This document shows, one piece after another, positions 26,886 to 36,930 of a stretch of 64,000 nucleotides of DNA; position 1 is the stretch's first letter, and each line of letters starts with the position of its first letter. The translations under genes were made by a program, and so were the position numbers. Location: NCBI GenBank assembly GCA_964458185.1, contig CAYWFG010000005.1:1-64000 (forward strand). The letters run 5' to 3'. A model generated the notes under the pieces. It was not told where the DNA came from and did not search any database. It worked only from the letters and a program-made list of their open reading frames with translations. Source of the stretch: AB-137-C09 sp964458185. GTDB taxonomy: Bacteria; Pseudomonadota; Zetaproteobacteria; Mariprofundales; Mariprofundaceae.

Positions 26886-28246
26886 CAGTACGTGAATTGC
26901 AATCTATCTGTGACGGTCGCTGGCGTGGCGATTGCCCTGAGGGTGTGGTGCGATTATGCAGTGATAGCCGTAGTCTACAAACGGGCGATGTTTTTCTTGC
27001 TTTGCGCGGTGTTTCTTTTGATGGTCATGCATTTGGCGCTGCGGTGGCAGATCGTGCGGTGGCATTGATTGGTGATACTGTTGGTATGCAGCAATGGCAA
27101 GGTCTGGATGTTCCTCAATTGATGGTTGACGATACCTTGCATGCATTGGGGCATATTGCTCATGCTTACCGTTGCAGCTTGGTCGATACTTGCGTGATTG
27201 CGATGACGGGATCTTATGGCAAAACCACGGTTCGTTCCATGCTGTGCCATGCATTCAATCGTCTTGGGGTTCGCACCCATGCGACCATGGCGAACAACAA
27301 TAATTGTATTGGTGTACCCCAAACATTATTGCATATTCCTGCGGCTACAGAAGTAGCATTGATTGAGTGCGGCATCAGTGAACGGGGTGAAATGGCTTAT
27401 TTAGCGGGCATGGTAGCCCCCGATTTGGCAGTCTTAACGGGCTTGGGTTTAGCGCATGGAGAAGGCTTGGGTTCGTTGGCTAATATTGCGGTTGAGAAAT
27501 ACCGTTTGATTGAAGCCATGCGCGGTAATGCACAGGGGATTGTTGGCGATGGTGTTGCGATACACTTGCCTTGTGATGCAGCGATCATGAACCCTGCTAC
27601 TAATGTGCAATGGCGACTGGTTAAGCACTCTGGTATCAAGCCGAAAGCAGCCGTTCTTTTACAATGGAATGGTGAGCAGGCTCATGTCACATTACCGCTT
27701 CCTGCGGCGCATTGGGCTGCCGATATGGCGTTAGTGGCAACGGTTATTTTATCTTGGGCAGCAAATCATGGGCGCAAGCTGAATTTAACGATGGTGGCTG
27801 AGTCTCTCACAGACTGGCAGGCTGAACCCCAACGGCTATGCGCGCTCACCACCGATGATGGTGTTACGATTTTAGATGACGTTTACAATGCAAACCCTGC
27901 CTCCATGCAAGCGGCATTGGATACGCTAGTGGCATTATCTGGACGCAACATGGCTGTGCTGGGTGATATGGCTGAATTGGGAGCAGATTCAACGGCAGCA
28001 CACTGTGCGTTGGATGTTACTGGCGTGGATGATCTCGTATTGGTTGGTGCAGCCATGCACACACTCGCCGATCAAACAAAACAATGCCGTTGGTTTGCCC
28101 ATACCGATGATGCGTTGTGTTATTTACAAGGTATAGATACTACAGTTATCAACACCATCTTGGTCAAAGCTTCACGCAGCATGCATTTTGAGCGTATTGT
28201 GACGATGTTCACGGTTAACAAAAGGAACAAGCAGCATGCTTTATAA
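26879..28246 (+). CDS. murF: UDP-MurNAc-pentapeptide synthetase MurF
   Basis: The 455-residue Mur ligase adds D-Ala-D-Ala to the UDP-MurNAc-tripeptide. The ATP loop is MTGSYGKTTVRSML; MurF marks include NNNNCIGVPQTLL, ECGISERGEM, ILDDVYNANPASMQAAL and AVLGDMAELG. It overlaps murE and mraY; the AAAAGGA before the mraY start lies within its 3' end. Confidence 0.96.
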   Translation: MLAVRELQSICDGRWRGDCPEGVVRLCSDSRSLQTGDVFLALRGVSFDGHAFGAAVADRAVALIGDTVGMQQWQGLDVPQLMVDDTLHALGHIAHAYRCSLVDTCVIAMTGSYGKTTVRSMLCHAFNRLGVRTHATMANNNNCIGVPQTLLHIPAATEVALIECGISERGEMAYLAGMVAPDLAVLTGLGLAHGEGLGSLANIAVEKYRLIEAMRGNAQGIVGDGVAIHLPCDAAIMNPATNVQWRLVKHSGIKPKAAVLLQWNGEQAHVTLPLPAAHWAADMALVATVILSWAANHGRKLNLTMVAESLTDWQAEPQRLCALTTDDGVTILDDVYNANPASMQAALDTLVALSGRNMAVLGDMAELGADSTAAHCALDVTGVDDLVLVGAAMHTLADQTKQCRWFAHTDDALCYLQGIDTTVINTILVKASRSMHFERIVTMFTVNKRNKQHAL

Positions 28247-29306
28247 TCTACTTTACCCCCTGCATGATGTGTATTCATTTCTCAATGTATTTCAATACAT
28301 TACGTTTCGTTCCGTTTATGCTTTAGTTACATCGTTGGTTATTTGCTGGGTGATCGGCCCTGTGTTTATTCGCTGGCTCAAGAAGACACAGGGTAAGGGG
28401 CAGCCGATTCGTCAAGATGGGCCACAAAGTCACTTTAAAAAGCAAGGAACGCCTACCATGGGCGGACTATTAATTTTATTTAGCATCACGCTAAGCACAC
28501 TTTTATGGGTTGATTTAACCAGCTACCTTGTTTGGATGGCATTGATTGTCACCTTGGGTTATGGCTTGATTGGTTGGTTGGATGACTTTCTTAAACTACG
28601 CAAACAAAACTCCGATGGTTTGTCGGGGCGTTGGAAGTTGTTGCTGCAATTAATATTTGCTGCCATCCCTGCTTATGCCTTGATGACCATGGGCGCACCC
28701 GTGGTTGATATTCCATTTTTTAAAATCGAATGGGACTTAGGCTGGTGGTACGCACCTTTTATTGTCTTTGTGTTGGTGGGTACATCCAACGCGGTAAATT
28801 TAACCGATGGTCTCGATGGTTTAGCCGTTGGTCCTACCTTCATGGTCGCCGCTGCTTTGGCCGTTATTGCTTATCTGGCTGGGCATGTTCATTTTTCTAA
28901 TTATTTACTGATTCCTTATGTCGCAGGGGCTGGCGAACTGGCTGTTTTTTGCGGCGCAATGGTGGGTGCTTGCCTTGGTTTTTTATGGTTTAATAGCTAC
29001 CCAGCGCAAGTATTTATGGGCGATGTGGGTGCTTTGGCATTGGGGGGTGCATTGGGTTTTGTTGCCTGCGCAGTGCATCAACCTTTTTTGCTCGCTATTG
29101 CAGGCGGTTTGTTTGTGCTGGAGGCAGTCTCTGTGATGGTGCAAGTAGCAAGCTTTAAATTAACGGGAAAACGGGTTTTTCGGATGGCACCGATTCACCA
29201 TCATTATGAACTCAAAGGTTGGCCTGAACCTCGCGTGATTGTTCGTTTTTGGATTATTTCGTTATTGTTGGCATTGCTTGCTTTGTCTACACTGAAGTTA
29301 CGATGA
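28236..29306 (+). CDS. mraY: Phospho-MurNAc-pentapeptide transferase MraY
   Basis: The 356-residue inner-membrane enzyme transfers phospho-MurNAc-pentapeptide to undecaprenyl phosphate, making lipid I. It has about ten hydrophobic segments and the family motifs KKQGTPTMGGLL, GWLDDFLKL, NAVNLTDGLDGLA and the C-terminal MAPIHHHYELKGWPE. The carrier lipid comes from UppS, also encoded in this window at 53033. Overlaps murF and murD. Confidence 0.97.
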   Translation: MLYNLLYPLHDVYSFLNVFQYITFRSVYALVTSLVICWVIGPVFIRWLKKTQGKGQPIRQDGPQSHFKKQGTPTMGGLLILFSITLSTLLWVDLTSYLVWMALIVTLGYGLIGWLDDFLKLRKQNSDGLSGRWKLLLQLIFAAIPAYALMTMGAPVVDIPFFKIEWDLGWWYAPFIVFVLVGTSNAVNLTDGLDGLAVGPTFMVAAALAVIAYLAGHVHFSNYLLIPYVAGAGELAVFCGAMVGACLGFLWFNSYPAQVFMGDVGALALGGALGFVACAVHQPFLLAIAGGLFVLEAVSVMVQVASFKLTGKRVFRMAPIHHHYELKGWPEPRVIVRFWIISLLLALLALSTLKLR

Positions 29307-30715
29307 ACGCCGTAAACCTTGCCTGCACTGCTATTATTGGCATGGGTCGCAGTGGATTATCCATGGCGCATTATTTGATGCGTCAAGGGCTTGCTTTTGA
29401 TGTTTACGATGAAGCCCCTTTTGATCTTAGTGCGCTGGGTATTACTGCCAACCATGCGGAAAGTGGTGTCTTATCGGCAACAACACTGTGTCGCTACGAA
29501 CGTTTATTGCTTAGCCCTGGGATTCCATGGCAGCACCCCGCTTTGTGCGCAGCTCGCAAGGCTGGCGTAACCCTCTGCGGTGATCTTGAGTTGTTTGCCA
29601 CAGCGTGTGCTTCCCCGTTGTTTGCCATTACTGGAACCAATGGTAAAACCACAGTGACGCAATTATTAACGGAGTTGTTGGATTATTTGCCAGGGAGCTG
29701 CGTCAGTGCAGGTAATATTGGCACGCCCATGTTGGATATGTTTCTTCAAGAAGATCATTTGGCAGACAATGAACTGCCTGCCCGCGTGGTATTAGAGTTA
29801 TCCAGCTTTCAATTAGAGCGAAGCAACCCTATTCGCCCACAGTGGGCAGTATTGCTGAATTTTCAGCCTGATCATGCCGATATGCATGATTCACCTCAAG
29901 CCTACCTTGATGCTAAACTGCGCTTGTTTTCAGCCCAGCAAGCTGGCGATACTGCCATGTTTCCTTTGGATGCTAGATGGGATGTATTATGCCAAGAGTT
30001 GTACCAGCGGGGCGTTCATGTTCATCGTTTTGGTATTGCCAAAACAGGTGATTTGATTGCCGAGACACTATCGTCAGGACTGTTGAAGCGAGGCAAAAGT
30101 TACCGTTTGTTTTGGCATCAACTGGGTTCGATGGAGCAATTGAATTGTCGTCATTTATCGGTGCGAGGCTTGCATCAGCAGCTCAATCTTGCTGTAGTTG
30201 CACAAGCGGCAGCCGATGCAGGCGTGCCTGCCGCTGTTATTCGTGATGTGTTGATTCGTTTTCGTGGCCTTCCTCATCGTTTACAGCGCGTTGCTGAAAC
30301 CTTGAAAAAAACATGGTTTGATGACTCCAAAGCAACTAACCCAACAGCCGCCATGGCTGCACTGCAATCATTTGATCAAGTTATTTGGATTTGTGGCGGT
30401 TTGCGTAAAGGACTGGATTTGTCACCGATGATTCCAGTGGTAAAAAAACATGTGTGTTTTGCTGTGGTCATTGGTGTTGATCCTACGCCTTACACTGTCA
30501 TGCTTGATGCAGCGGGCGTGCGCTACGCCGTAGCAGATAGCATGGAATCTGCCGTTGATTTGGCTGCGAAAGCGCGTGGTGCAAAAGAAGTTTTATTATC
30601 GCCAGCCGCCGCTAGCCAAGATCAATTTGATCATTATGCGGCGCGAGGGTGTGCCTTTGTCAATGCCATGGCTGGATTAAGTACCATCATGCCCCGTGAC
30701 GATAAAGCATTATGA
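29303..30715 (+). CDS. murD: UDP-MurNAc-L-alanine:D-glutamate ligase MurD
   Basis: The 470-residue Mur ligase adds D-glutamate. It has the N-terminal UDP-binding fold (IIGMGRSGLSMAHYL), ATP loop GTNGKTTVTQLL, SSFQLE, NFQPDHADMH and DDSKATNPTAAMAAL. I place the start at the ATG at 29303, overlapping the mraY stop as ATGA; a longer in-frame extension would lie inside mraY. Confidence 0.96.
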   Translation: MNAVNLACTAIIGMGRSGLSMAHYLMRQGLAFDVYDEAPFDLSALGITANHAESGVLSATTLCRYERLLLSPGIPWQHPALCAARKAGVTLCGDLELFATACASPLFAITGTNGKTTVTQLLTELLDYLPGSCVSAGNIGTPMLDMFLQEDHLADNELPARVVLELSSFQLERSNPIRPQWAVLLNFQPDHADMHDSPQAYLDAKLRLFSAQQAGDTAMFPLDARWDVLCQELYQRGVHVHRFGIAKTGDLIAETLSSGLLKRGKSYRLFWHQLGSMEQLNCRHLSVRGLHQQLNLAVVAQAAADAGVPAAVIRDVLIRFRGLPHRLQRVAETLKKTWFDDSKATNPTAAMAALQSFDQVIWICGGLRKGLDLSPMIPVVKKHVCFAVVIGVDPTPYTVMLDAAGVRYAVADSMESAVDLAAKARGAKEVLLSPAAASQDQFDHYAARGCAFVNAMAGLSTIMPRDDKAL

Positions 30716-31905
30716 ATATGATTAATATAAAAGAATCATTGGCAGTATTAGATGGTGTGTTGCTAGGAACAGTGCTGATTTTATTGGTCTTTAGTGTGTT
30801 GATGGTGGGCAGTGCCAGCTTAAGTGTGTCAGATGTTCGTTATGGTGATCCATTTAGAATTATTGGTCATTGGCTGGTCTATATTCCCCTTGGTTTGTTG
30901 CTGATGTGGTGGGTATCACGCATTGAACCTGCGATGTGGAAAGCCGCTTGCTTGCCTTTGTTGCTGCTGGCTTTTCTCGCCATGCTTTTGGTCTTAACCT
31001 TTGGTCTGCGTATCAATGGTGCAACCCGTTGGTTTTCGTTATTTGGGCTTACCTTGCAACCCGTTGAGTTTCTTAAGCCTGCGGTGATTGCATATATGGC
31101 TTATTATGTCAGTAGTTTTCCTGATCGTTTGCATCAATTTGCCGCAGGGCTTGCGCCCATGTTGGTGGTACTGGGTGTTTCTTGTGCTTTGTTGATGTTA
31201 CAGCCTGATTTTGGCAATACGATTTTATTAACTTCGGTGTGCTTTGCTATTTGGTTGTTAGGTGGCGTGCCGATACGGCATTTAATCGGCACGGCTTTAA
31301 CGGTAGTGCCATTGGCAGCTCTTGCGATGGTGGCAGAGCCTTACCGTATGAAACGTTTGATGAGCTTTTTAGACCCTTGGGCAGATCCTTTTGGTAGTGG
31401 TTATCAATTGATTCAATCCATGCTGGCGTTTGGTTCGGGTGGTTTATCAGGCTTAGGGCTGGGGCAAGGCGTGCAAAAATTATTTTATTTACCTGAATCG
31501 TTCACCGATTTTATCGCTGCCGTGATTGCTGAAGAATTGGGCTTGTTTGGTACATTGCTGTTGATTACCCTTTTTGCTGTGTTGGTGTTGCGCGGTTGGC
31601 AACTATCGGGGCAATGTGATCACGCTTTTGAACGTTTATTGGCGATGGGATGCACCTTGATGATTGGTTTTAGTTTTATCATCAACATTGCTGCGGTAAC
31701 AGGGCTTATTCCTACCAAGGGAATTCCCATTCCCTTTGTATCTTATGGCGGTAGTGCTTTGTTTGGTAATTGTATTTTGGTTGGCTTATTGCTTGGTATT
31801 CATCGCCACCATATATTAAGCGGCGGTGATGCAAACCGAAGACCTGATGGTTGGGCGCGAAAAATGTCTCGCGGGCGGTTATCGCCGCAGGAGATTAAAG
31901 TATGA
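30712..31905 (+). CDS. ftsW: Septal glycosyltransferase FtsW
   Basis: The 397-residue SEDS protein has about ten transmembrane helices and polymerises lipid II with FtsI. Signature stretches are GATRWFSLFGLTLQPVEFLKPAVIAY, DFGNTILL, GLSGLGLGQGVQKLFYLPESFTDFI and the C-terminal GIPIPFVSYGGSALFGN. It overlaps murD and murG by 4 bp each. Confidence 0.96.
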   Translation: MNMINIKESLAVLDGVLLGTVLILLVFSVLMVGSASLSVSDVRYGDPFRIIGHWLVYIPLGLLLMWWVSRIEPAMWKAACLPLLLLAFLAMLLVLTFGLRINGATRWFSLFGLTLQPVEFLKPAVIAYMAYYVSSFPDRLHQFAAGLAPMLVVLGVSCALLMLQPDFGNTILLTSVCFAIWLLGGVPIRHLIGTALTVVPLAALAMVAEPYRMKRLMSFLDPWADPFGSGYQLIQSMLAFGSGGLSGLGLGQGVQKLFYLPESFTDFIAAVIAEELGLFGTLLLITLFAVLVLRGWQLSGQCDHAFERLLAMGCTLMIGFSFIINIAAVTGLIPTKGIPIPFVSYGGSALFGNCILVGLLLGIHRHHILSGGDANRRPDGWARKMSRGRLSPQEIKV

Positions 31906-32996
31906 CTGGGCGTAAGCGTTTATCTATTGCTGGTGGCGGCACGGGCGGGCATGTGATGCCAGCTTTGGCGTTGGCTGATGCTGTGCGTGCGCGTTGGGCG
32001 CATGTGGATGTTGATTTTATTGGTGCAGCGCGAGGGCTAGAAGCGACACTGCTCCCCGCTCGTGGCGAAAAAGTACAATTATTACCGATGCATGCAATAC
32101 AAGGAAAGGGATTATTCTCCCGTGTACGGGTGCTAGGCTGGGAAGTTCCGTGTGCGGTTATTGCTATCTTGCGTAGTTGGCGTGGCAATAAACCTGATCT
32201 ATTGGTGGGCGTTGGTGGCTATGCTAGCGTTAATGGCGTGTTAGCGGCGTTGATAGCGAGGGTTCCCGTCGTCTTGTACGAACAAAATGCCATGCCAGGT
32301 ATGGTCAACTGTAAACTGGCACCTTGGTGCAAAACAATCATGTTAGGCTTTGACGCTGCGGCACAACATTTATCACATGTGCATTATGTTGTCACGGGTA
32401 ATATTGTGCGCACTGCCATTGTCTCGGTAGAACGTATTCCCCATATCCCCCCCCGTTTATTGGTAATGGGCGGCTCACAAGGCGCGCTTTTTTTGAACGA
32501 AACCATCCCAGCATTATGTGCCACGCTGCGTGCCAAAGGGTGCGTCTTTCAAGTGCGTCATGTTTGCGGTAAACAAGCTGATAGCGCAGCATTATCAGCG
32601 ATTTATGATAAGGCAGGTGTTGATGCAACGGTGTTACCTTTTTGCGATGATATGGCACAGTTTTATGCTCAAGGTGATGTGCTTATTGCAAGGGCTGGTG
32701 CGATGACGGTGAGCGAGGTAATGGCATGTGCTTTGCCAACTATTTTTGTGCCCTTGCCATCGGCTGCCGATCAACACCAATACCATAACGCAGTAGCGTT
32801 GGTTGATAGTGGCGCAGCGTTGCTATGGCAGCAAGAAGATGATGACCATGATGCATGGGCAAGACAGTTAGAGCAAACCTTGTTTGATCCATTAACCTTG
32901 ATGAAGATGCGTTATCAGATGCACGCTATGGCAACCAATGATGCCAGCGAACAGCAATTAACGGTGTTATCGCCTTGGTTGGAGAGATCCCTTTGA
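31902..32996 (+). CDS. murG: UDP-GlcNAc transferase MurG (lipid II synthase)
   Basis: The 364-residue GT-B enzyme on the cytoplasmic membrane face adds GlcNAc to lipid I. The N-terminal glycine motif is IAGGGTGGHVMPALALA, followed by GARGLEATLLP, GVGGYASVNG, YEQNAMPGMVN and VMGGSQGALFLN; the C-terminal donor region is ARAGAMTVSEVMACALPTIFVPLP. Its stop overlaps the murC TTG start. Confidence 0.96.
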   Translation: MTGRKRLSIAGGGTGGHVMPALALADAVRARWAHVDVDFIGAARGLEATLLPARGEKVQLLPMHAIQGKGLFSRVRVLGWEVPCAVIAILRSWRGNKPDLLVGVGGYASVNGVLAALIARVPVVLYEQNAMPGMVNCKLAPWCKTIMLGFDAAAQHLSHVHYVVTGNIVRTAIVSVERIPHIPPRLLVMGGSQGALFLNETIPALCATLRAKGCVFQVRHVCGKQADSAALSAIYDKAGVDATVLPFCDDMAQFYAQGDVLIARAGAMTVSEVMACALPTIFVPLPSAADQHQYHNAVALVDSGAALLWQQEDDDHDAWARQLEQTLFDPLTLMKMRYQMHAMATNDASEQQLTVLSPWLERSL

Positions 32997-34387
32997 AATC
33001 ACGCATTCAACGCATTCATTTTACAGGCATTGGTGGCATTGGTATGAGCGGTATTGCCGAACTGCTGCATAACCAAGGGTTTAGTGTGCAAGGAACAGAC
33101 GTTAGCAATAGTGCCAATGTGCAGCGTTTGAAAAACCTTGGCATCAAGGTAACCATTGGTCATCAAGCCGCTGCTATTGTAGGTGCAGAGGTAGTGGTGG
33201 TGACCTCTGCCGTTAAAGCAGATAACCCTGAACTGATTGCGGCGCAGCTAGCAGGTATTCCTGTTATTCCACGGGCAGAGATGCTTGCCGAATTAATGCG
33301 CATGAAACAAGGTATCGCCATTGCAGGCAGCCATGGTAAAACAACGATTACCTCCATGATTGCCCATGGCATGGAAGCCGCAGGGCTAGATCCCACCTAT
33401 GTCATTGGTGGGCGACTGATGGCAAGTGGCAGCAACACTCGCTTAGGCAGCAGCCCTTGGTTGATTGCCGAGGCAGACGAAAGCGATGGTTCTTTTTTGC
33501 GTTTGTCACCGATGATCAGCGTGGTCAGCAATATTGACCCTGAACATTTGGATCATTATGGTGATTTTCCTCATTTACTGGATGCCTTTGAGCGTTTTGT
33601 TAATCAAACGCCATTTTATGGTCGTGTTATTTTACACCATGAACACCCTCACGTTGCCAGATTGCGCGAAAAAGTTCATCGTCCTGTAACCACCTATGGT
33701 TGCAGTCCACAAGCTGATATTCATTTGCTTTCATCTACCCCTGATGGTTATTATCAACACATAGATATTGCTTGTCATGCCATCAATCGTTTACCAGCAG
33801 AACGGTTTTCGTTGCGTTTACCCATGCCCGGTATTCACAATGCAGAAAACGCTTTGGCTGCGGTGGCTGTGCTGCGTGATATCGGCATTAATTTAGCCAA
33901 TATTCGCAGTGGCTTAGAAAGCTTTGGTGGTATTTGGCGGCGTTTTCAATGTACGCCCTACCATGATGCCATGCTGGTGGATGATTATGGGCATCACCCC
34001 AAAGAAATCAGCGTGACCTTGCAAGCTGCCCGAGACTGTTGGCCAACAGCTTCGATCACAGCAATTTTTCAACCCCATCGGTACAGTCGAACCCGTGATC
34101 TCATGTCCGATTTTATGGGTGCGTTTGATTTGGCTGATGCGGTTCATGTATTGCCCATTTATGCTGCCAGTGAAACAGCGATTGAAGGGGTTGATCACCA
34201 AGCCTTGGTTCGGGGGATGCAGTTGCGTGGTCATCGTCATGCCTCGCCTTGCAACGATCTGGATGCAGCGATGAGCTTGGCTACGGATTCTCTCAATGCT
34301 AATCATGTGGTTATTTTGCTGGGGGCAGGCTCTATTGGCAGCATGGCAGTACGCTTGCGAAAATCATTGCAGGTTGAACCATCATGA
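32993..34387 (+). CDS. murC: UDP-MurNAc:L-alanine ligase MurC
   Basis: The 464-residue Mur ligase carries out the first amino-acid addition. It has IHFTGIGGIGMSGIAELL, ATP loop GSHGKTTITSMI, EADESDGSFL, NIDPEHLDHYG, and YGHHPKEISVTLQAA. The start is TTG at 32993, overlapping the murG stop (TTGA), with GGAGAG 6 bases upstream; an in-frame TTG at 32975 has no such site. Confidence 0.95.
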   Translation: MKSRIQRIHFTGIGGIGMSGIAELLHNQGFSVQGTDVSNSANVQRLKNLGIKVTIGHQAAAIVGAEVVVVTSAVKADNPELIAAQLAGIPVIPRAEMLAELMRMKQGIAIAGSHGKTTITSMIAHGMEAAGLDPTYVIGGRLMASGSNTRLGSSPWLIAEADESDGSFLRLSPMISVVSNIDPEHLDHYGDFPHLLDAFERFVNQTPFYGRVILHHEHPHVARLREKVHRPVTTYGCSPQADIHLLSSTPDGYYQHIDIACHAINRLPAERFSLRLPMPGIHNAENALAAVAVLRDIGINLANIRSGLESFGGIWRRFQCTPYHDAMLVDDYGHHPKEISVTLQAARDCWPTASITAIFQPHRYSRTRDLMSDFMGAFDLADAVHVLPIYAASETAIEGVDHQALVRGMQLRGHRHASPCNDLDAAMSLATDSLNANHVVILLGAGSIGSMAVRLRKSLQVEPS

Positions 34388-35274
34388 ACTGGCAAGCATC
34401 ATTAACCCAGTGGGGCGAGATAGCAACGACTGTACCACTTAGCAGACGGACGACCATGGGCGTTGGCGGTGATGCACGGTGGCTGTTTGTTCCCCATGAT
34501 GTTGCCGCCTTGCAGCAAGCGATGGCAGTGATCCCTCAAAATATTGCGTTGCTTCCCTTAGGGCGAGGCAGTAATTTACTGATTGGTGATCAAGGCTTTG
34601 ATGGGCTTGTGTTGGATGTTGGCAAACTGCGGGTGATGCATCAACAACATCATACCATGTACGTCGGTGCAGGCATGCGAATGTCTAAAGTTGCCCAGCT
34701 TGCAGCACAGGTGGGTTTGACAGGGCTGGAGTTTATGGCGACCATCCCTGGTAATATTGGCGGTGGCGTGGCAATGAATGCAGGTGCCTTTGGGCAGCAG
34801 GTTTCTGATTGCTTGCAGCAAGTAACGCTTGTATTGCGAACGGGTAACATACAAACATTGGATGCACAAGCGTTGAAAATGCGTTACCGTTCGAGCGTTT
34901 TGCCAGTGGGAAGTCTGGTGGTCGAAGCGGTGTTTCATCTGCAAGAAGATGACAGCGAAGCGATTGTTGGGCGCATGCGAGCGATGCGTCGCAAGCGAAG
35001 TCAAAGCCAACCGTTGGAACAACCGAATTGTGGTTCAGTATTTAAAAATCCACAGGGTGATTATGCCGCACGTTTGATTGAGGCTGTTGGCTTAAAAGGG
35101 CATCGGATTGGGCAAGCAGAAATTTCGTCAGTGCATGCTAATTTTATTGTCAACCACGGGCAAGCCCGTGCCGCAGATGTGCTGGACTTGATTGGTTTGG
35201 CTCAAGCCCGCGTCGCTGCGGCTTATGTGATTGATTTAGAACCAGAAGTTTGTATGTTGGGTATACAACCATGA
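34384..35274 (+). CDS. murB: UDP-N-acetylenolpyruvoylglucosamine reductase MurB
   Basis: The 296-residue FAD enzyme reduces the enolpyruvyl group to make UDP-MurNAc. FAD-binding marks are RRTTMGVGGDARWL, LPLGRGSNLLIGD and GLEFMATIPGNIGGGVAMNAG; the catalytic stretch reads QPLEQPNCGSVFKNPQGDYAARLIE (type I MurB), with Ser as the proton donor. ATGA overlaps on both sides place it between murC and ddl. Confidence 0.96.
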   Translation: MNWQASLTQWGEIATTVPLSRRTTMGVGGDARWLFVPHDVAALQQAMAVIPQNIALLPLGRGSNLLIGDQGFDGLVLDVGKLRVMHQQHHTMYVGAGMRMSKVAQLAAQVGLTGLEFMATIPGNIGGGVAMNAGAFGQQVSDCLQQVTLVLRTGNIQTLDAQALKMRYRSSVLPVGSLVVEAVFHLQEDDSEAIVGRMRAMRRKRSQSQPLEQPNCGSVFKNPQGDYAARLIEAVGLKGHRIGQAEISSVHANFIVNHGQARAADVLDLIGLAQARVAAAYVIDLEPEVCMLGIQP

Positions 35275-36179
35275 GTGCCGACCGTATTGCCGTATTGATG
35301 GGCGGAACATCTGCCGAGCGGGTGATATCGTTGTGTTCGGGTAATGCCGTCGTGGCAGCATTGCAGCGACTGGGCTATGCCGTAGAAGGGGTGGATGTGC
35401 AACAGCCTCGTGATATATTAGATACCGTGATGGATCGGGCTTTTATTGCCCTGCATGGTAGCTTGGGTGAAGATGGTTGTGTGCAAGGTTTGTTAGAAAT
35501 GATGGCAGTACCCTACACGGGTTCTGGGGTCATGAGTTCGGCATTGTGCATGAATAAACAAATAAGCAAACGTGTGTTGCGTGAAGCAGGTTTAGCTACC
35601 GCGATAGATATTCCCTTGACCCATGAGGGAGCATTGCGCTACCCTGTGTTTATCAAGCCTGTAAGTGAAGGCTCAAGCGTAGGTTTGCACTATATTGCAT
35701 CGGTGAAAGCATGGCATGCTTTGCATATTCCAACCGATACATTGGATAATTGGATGGCAGAAATGCCAGTGAAAGGCCCTGAATTAGCTATTTCTGTATT
35801 AAATGGTGAAGCCTTGCCTCCCGTAGAAATTGTTGCCCATTCAGGTTGTTATGACTATCAGGCTAAATACACCAAGGGTGCAACCGATTATTATACGCCA
35901 GCCCGTTTGCCGCCAGAGAGTCTACGCTATTGCATGGTGCAGGCTGAATCGGCGGTGAAAGCACTCGGCTGTCGCGGCGCACCACGGGTTGACATGATAC
36001 TAGACAGTGGTGGTGAAGCGATGATCTTAGAGGTCAACACGGTACCAGGGATGACAGAAACCAGCTTGTTACCCAAAGCAGCGGCGGCGGCAGGAATCGA
36101 CTTTGATGCCTTGTGCGGTACAATGTTGAACGATGCAGCCTTGGATCACACCGTTGCAAAGGATGGCAGCGATGGCTAA
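35271..36179 (+). CDS. ddl: D-alanine--D-alanine ligase
   Basis: The 302-residue ATP-grasp enzyme makes D-Ala-D-Ala for MurF. It has VLMGGTSAERVISLCSG at the start, FIALHGSLGEDGCVQGLLE, YTGSGVMSSALCMNK, FIKPVSEGSSVG, DYQAKYTKGATDY and EVNTVPGMTETSLLPKAAAAAG. The ATG at 35271 overlaps the murB stop (ATGA). Its 3' end overlaps the ftsQ start by 8 bp. Confidence 0.96.
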   Translation: MSADRIAVLMGGTSAERVISLCSGNAVVAALQRLGYAVEGVDVQQPRDILDTVMDRAFIALHGSLGEDGCVQGLLEMMAVPYTGSGVMSSALCMNKQISKRVLREAGLATAIDIPLTHEGALRYPVFIKPVSEGSSVGLHYIASVKAWHALHIPTDTLDNWMAEMPVKGPELAISVLNGEALPPVEIVAHSGCYDYQAKYTKGATDYYTPARLPPESLRYCMVQAESAVKALGCRGAPRVDMILDSGGEAMILEVNTVPGMTETSLLPKAAAAAGIDFDALCGTMLNDAALDHTVAKDGSDG

Positions 36180-36930
36180 AAAAAACCGTCGCAGAATGAC
36201 AGAAACCATGCGTTTATTGCGCTTTCAACGCCATCGTCGCTATGCGGGTGCAACGGGTGTGGTGATTGCACTAACGGGCTTGTTTATTGCTGTAAGCTGG
36301 TTGCTTGGGCAACGCTTTGAAGCGGTGCAATGGCGTATTGACGCGCCCGTTTCACTGCAACAAAAAATTGAACAAGCGATGAATGATATGGCGTTCCGTG
36401 GCTTTTGGGATGCACGCCCTGCAGCCATTCGTCTTGAGCTAGCGCGGCGAGTGCCTGATATTGATCGCCTTGACGTGGCACGGACGCTGCCAGGTTCTTT
36501 GCATATTCAAGCAACAGCGCGGCGGGTCGTCGCCTTGTGGCGAGCGCCTGATGGACGCTTGATGTTAGTCGATCAGCGAGGCATACCCTTTCGTCCAATT
36601 ATACATGGCGAAGGCGTTGATTACCCTTTGCTGCGGGTGGATGCTACCATGCTTGTGGCTGCAAGTGCCTTGCTTATTGCCATGCGAAACACACAATCGC
36701 CGTGGTCATCAACGCTTAGCGAAGTGGTTGCTGACCTAGATGGTTGGCGGCTAAATCTTTCGGCTGGGCAGCAATGGTTGATTCCATTTGGTAAAAAAAG
36801 TATGCAATATGTTAGACGCATCACATTATTGTTGCAGCAACCACGCTGGCATACAGGTATTTGGCGTATTGATGCAAGGCAAAAAAACCGTTGGTTTATA
36901 CGACCAGCAAACAATCAAGGGGTTATTTGA
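36172..36930 (+). CDS. ftsQ: Cell division protein FtsQ
   Basis: The 252-residue bitopic protein has a basic cytoplasmic N-terminus (AKKNRRRMTETMRLLRFQRHRR), one transmembrane helix (about 25-47), a POTRA domain (about 50-115) and the FtsQ beta domain (LMLVDQRGIPF). It links FtsL/FtsB to the divisome. I prefer the ATG at 36172 with AAGGA 8 bases upstream, over an ATG 9 bases earlier that lacks room for a ribosome site. Its stop overlaps the ftsA ATG (TGATG). Confidence 0.92.
   Translation: MAKKNRRRMTETMRLLRFQRHRRYAGATGVVIALTGLFIAVSWLLGQRFEAVQWRIDAPVSLQQKIEQAMNDMAFRGFWDARPAAIRLELARRVPDIDRLDVARTLPGSLHIQATARRVVALWRAPDGRLMLVDQRGIPFRPIIHGEGVDYPLLRVDATMLVAASALLIAMRNTQSPWSSTLSEVVADLDGWRLNLSAGQQWLIPFGKKSMQYVRRITLLLQQPRWHTGIWRIDARQKNRWFIRPANNQGVI

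Noticed and set aside
32975..32992. Longer MurC start at TTG 32975
   Set aside because: The TTG at 32993 has a GGAGAG site at proper spacing and overlaps the murG stop like its neighbours; the longer form adds six residues without family support.
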